DNA from: Amycolatopsis alba DSM 44262
Lineage (GTDB): Bacteria > Actinomycetota > Actinomycetes > Mycobacteriales > Pseudonocardiaceae
Direction: 5' to 3'
Assembly: GCF_000384215.1 (NCBI RefSeq)
Contig: NZ_KB913032.1
Span: forward strand, 2,807,665-2,871,664
Length of the DNA: 64,000 nucleotides
Shown here: piece by piece, positions 63,544-64,000 of the stretch
Layout of the letters: each line of letters begins with the position of its first letter
How positions within the stretch are numbered: position 1 is the stretch's first letter
Program-made: the position numbers and the translations under genes
Notes under the pieces: generated by a model
What the model was told of the DNA's origin: nothing
The model's database searches: none
What the model saw: only the letters and a program-made list of their open reading frames with translations

Positions 63544-64000
63544 TCAGGCGTGCTTCGCACCGGCCGCCGATTCCAGCCCGAGGATGCTGATCGACCGCTC
63601 CCGCATCTCGACCTTGCGGACCTTGCCGGTCACCGTCATCGGGAACTCCTCGACGACATGGACGTAACGCGGGATCTTGTAGCGCGCCAGCTTCCCCTCG
63701 CAGAACTCCCGCACCGCTTCGGCCGTCAGCGGCTCCACGCCCTCGCGCATGCGCACCCACACCATCAGTTCCTCGCCGTACTTCACGTCCGGGACGCCGA
63801 TGACCTGCGCGTCGAGGATGTCCGGATGGGTGTAGAGGAACTCCTCGATCTCGCGCGGGTACAGGTTTTCCCCGCCGCGGATGACCATGTCCTTGATCCG
63901 GCCGGTGATGTTGACGTACCCGTCGGCGTCCATGATCGCGAGGTCGCCCGTGTGCATCCACCGCGCCGCGTCGATCGCCTCGGCCGTCTTGTCCGGCTGC
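63544..64000 (-). CDS. Acyl-CoA synthetase (AMP-binding), C-terminal part only
   Basis: The gene runs off the window edge; about 152 C-terminal residues are visible. They include the adenylate-forming hallmarks HTGDLAIMDADGYVNITGR, IKDMVIRGGENLYPREIEE and the catalytic lysine region PMTVTGKVRKVEMRE. It probably activates a fatty acid. The stop lies at 63544 and no terminator was seen before it. Confidence 0.9.
   Translation of the reverse strand, partial: QPDKTAEAIDAARWMHTGDLAIMDADGYVNITGRIKDMVIRGGENLYPREIEEFLYTHPDILDAQVIGVPDVKYGEELMVWVRMREGVEPLTAEAVREFCEGKLARYKIPRYVHVVEEFPMTVTGKVRKVEMRERSISILGLESAAGAKHA

Overview
This window is high-GC actinobacterial chromosome, most likely from an Amycolatopsis-like member of the Pseudonocardiaceae. 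The reasons are strong GC bias at third codon positions, many GTG starts, ATGA/GTGA-coupled operons, a conservon, a SepH cell-division gene, and recurrent perfect palindromes between genes. Much of the right half (about 25.7-59.6 kb), plus a citrate synthase at 14.5 kb, resembles the Mycobacterium tuberculosis Rv0871-Rv0889c neighbourhood as I remember it: cold-shock protein, DUF2771-like lipoprotein, MFS protein, DUF3027, DUF2530, MarR, SpoU methyltransferase, DUF2537, sepH, serC, citA. Accessory cassettes appear to be inserted into this backbone. No rRNA, tRNA, insertion sequence, prophage or CRISPR array was seen.

Left part (0-26 kb). A NitT/TauT-type ABC uptake operon (985-3730) runs directly into a four-gene conservon (3733-7840): a NIT-domain sensor kinase, a roadblock protein, a DUF742 protein and a Ras-like GTPase. 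Next come a TetR/secreted lipase pair, a complete urease operon on the minus strand (ureABCFGD, 14247 down to 9837), citrate synthase, a TetR with an EphD-like hydrolase/short-chain dehydrogenase fusion, an MFS exporter divergent from its own TetR, an ABC-2 exporter coupled to a NarL-type two-component system, and a serine beta-lactamase-fold hydrolase.

Middle part (26-46 kb). serC and a GT87 mannosyltransferase-like gene are followed by a MacB-type operon (lipoprotein, adaptor, ATPase, permease), a secreted GH29 fucosidase with a PA14 domain, an OmpR-type two-component system, sepH, a SpoU methyltransferase, and a glutamate-cysteine-ligase-like enzyme with a TetR. An iron and redox patch follows: a heme oxygenase with an iron box, a decayed secreted-protein gene, superoxide dismutase and arylamine N-acetyltransferase (each behind a MerR/SoxR-like promoter), and a short-chain dehydrogenase behind a near-consensus IdeR/DtxR box.

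Right part (46-64 kb). This holds a MarR/MFS efflux pair, an AzgA-like purine permease with a DUF2530 gene, a 936-residue GHKL (Hsp90/sacsin-like) ATPase with DUF3027, a glutamine-cyclotransferase-like lipoprotein, the MFS/DUF2771/CspA group, and a TetR controlling an R2-like ligand-binding oxidase. It ends in a HAF-repeat secreted protein and the C-terminal part of an acyl-CoA ligase that runs off the edge.

The most unusual feature is the intergenic repeat landscape. Several families of long, nearly perfect palindromes sit at gene ends. A larger 200-290 bp class has CTCGTGAGTGG-type inverted ends and internal units phased at 21 bp around a dyad (34250-34454, 42487-42777, and a variant at 46424-46640).
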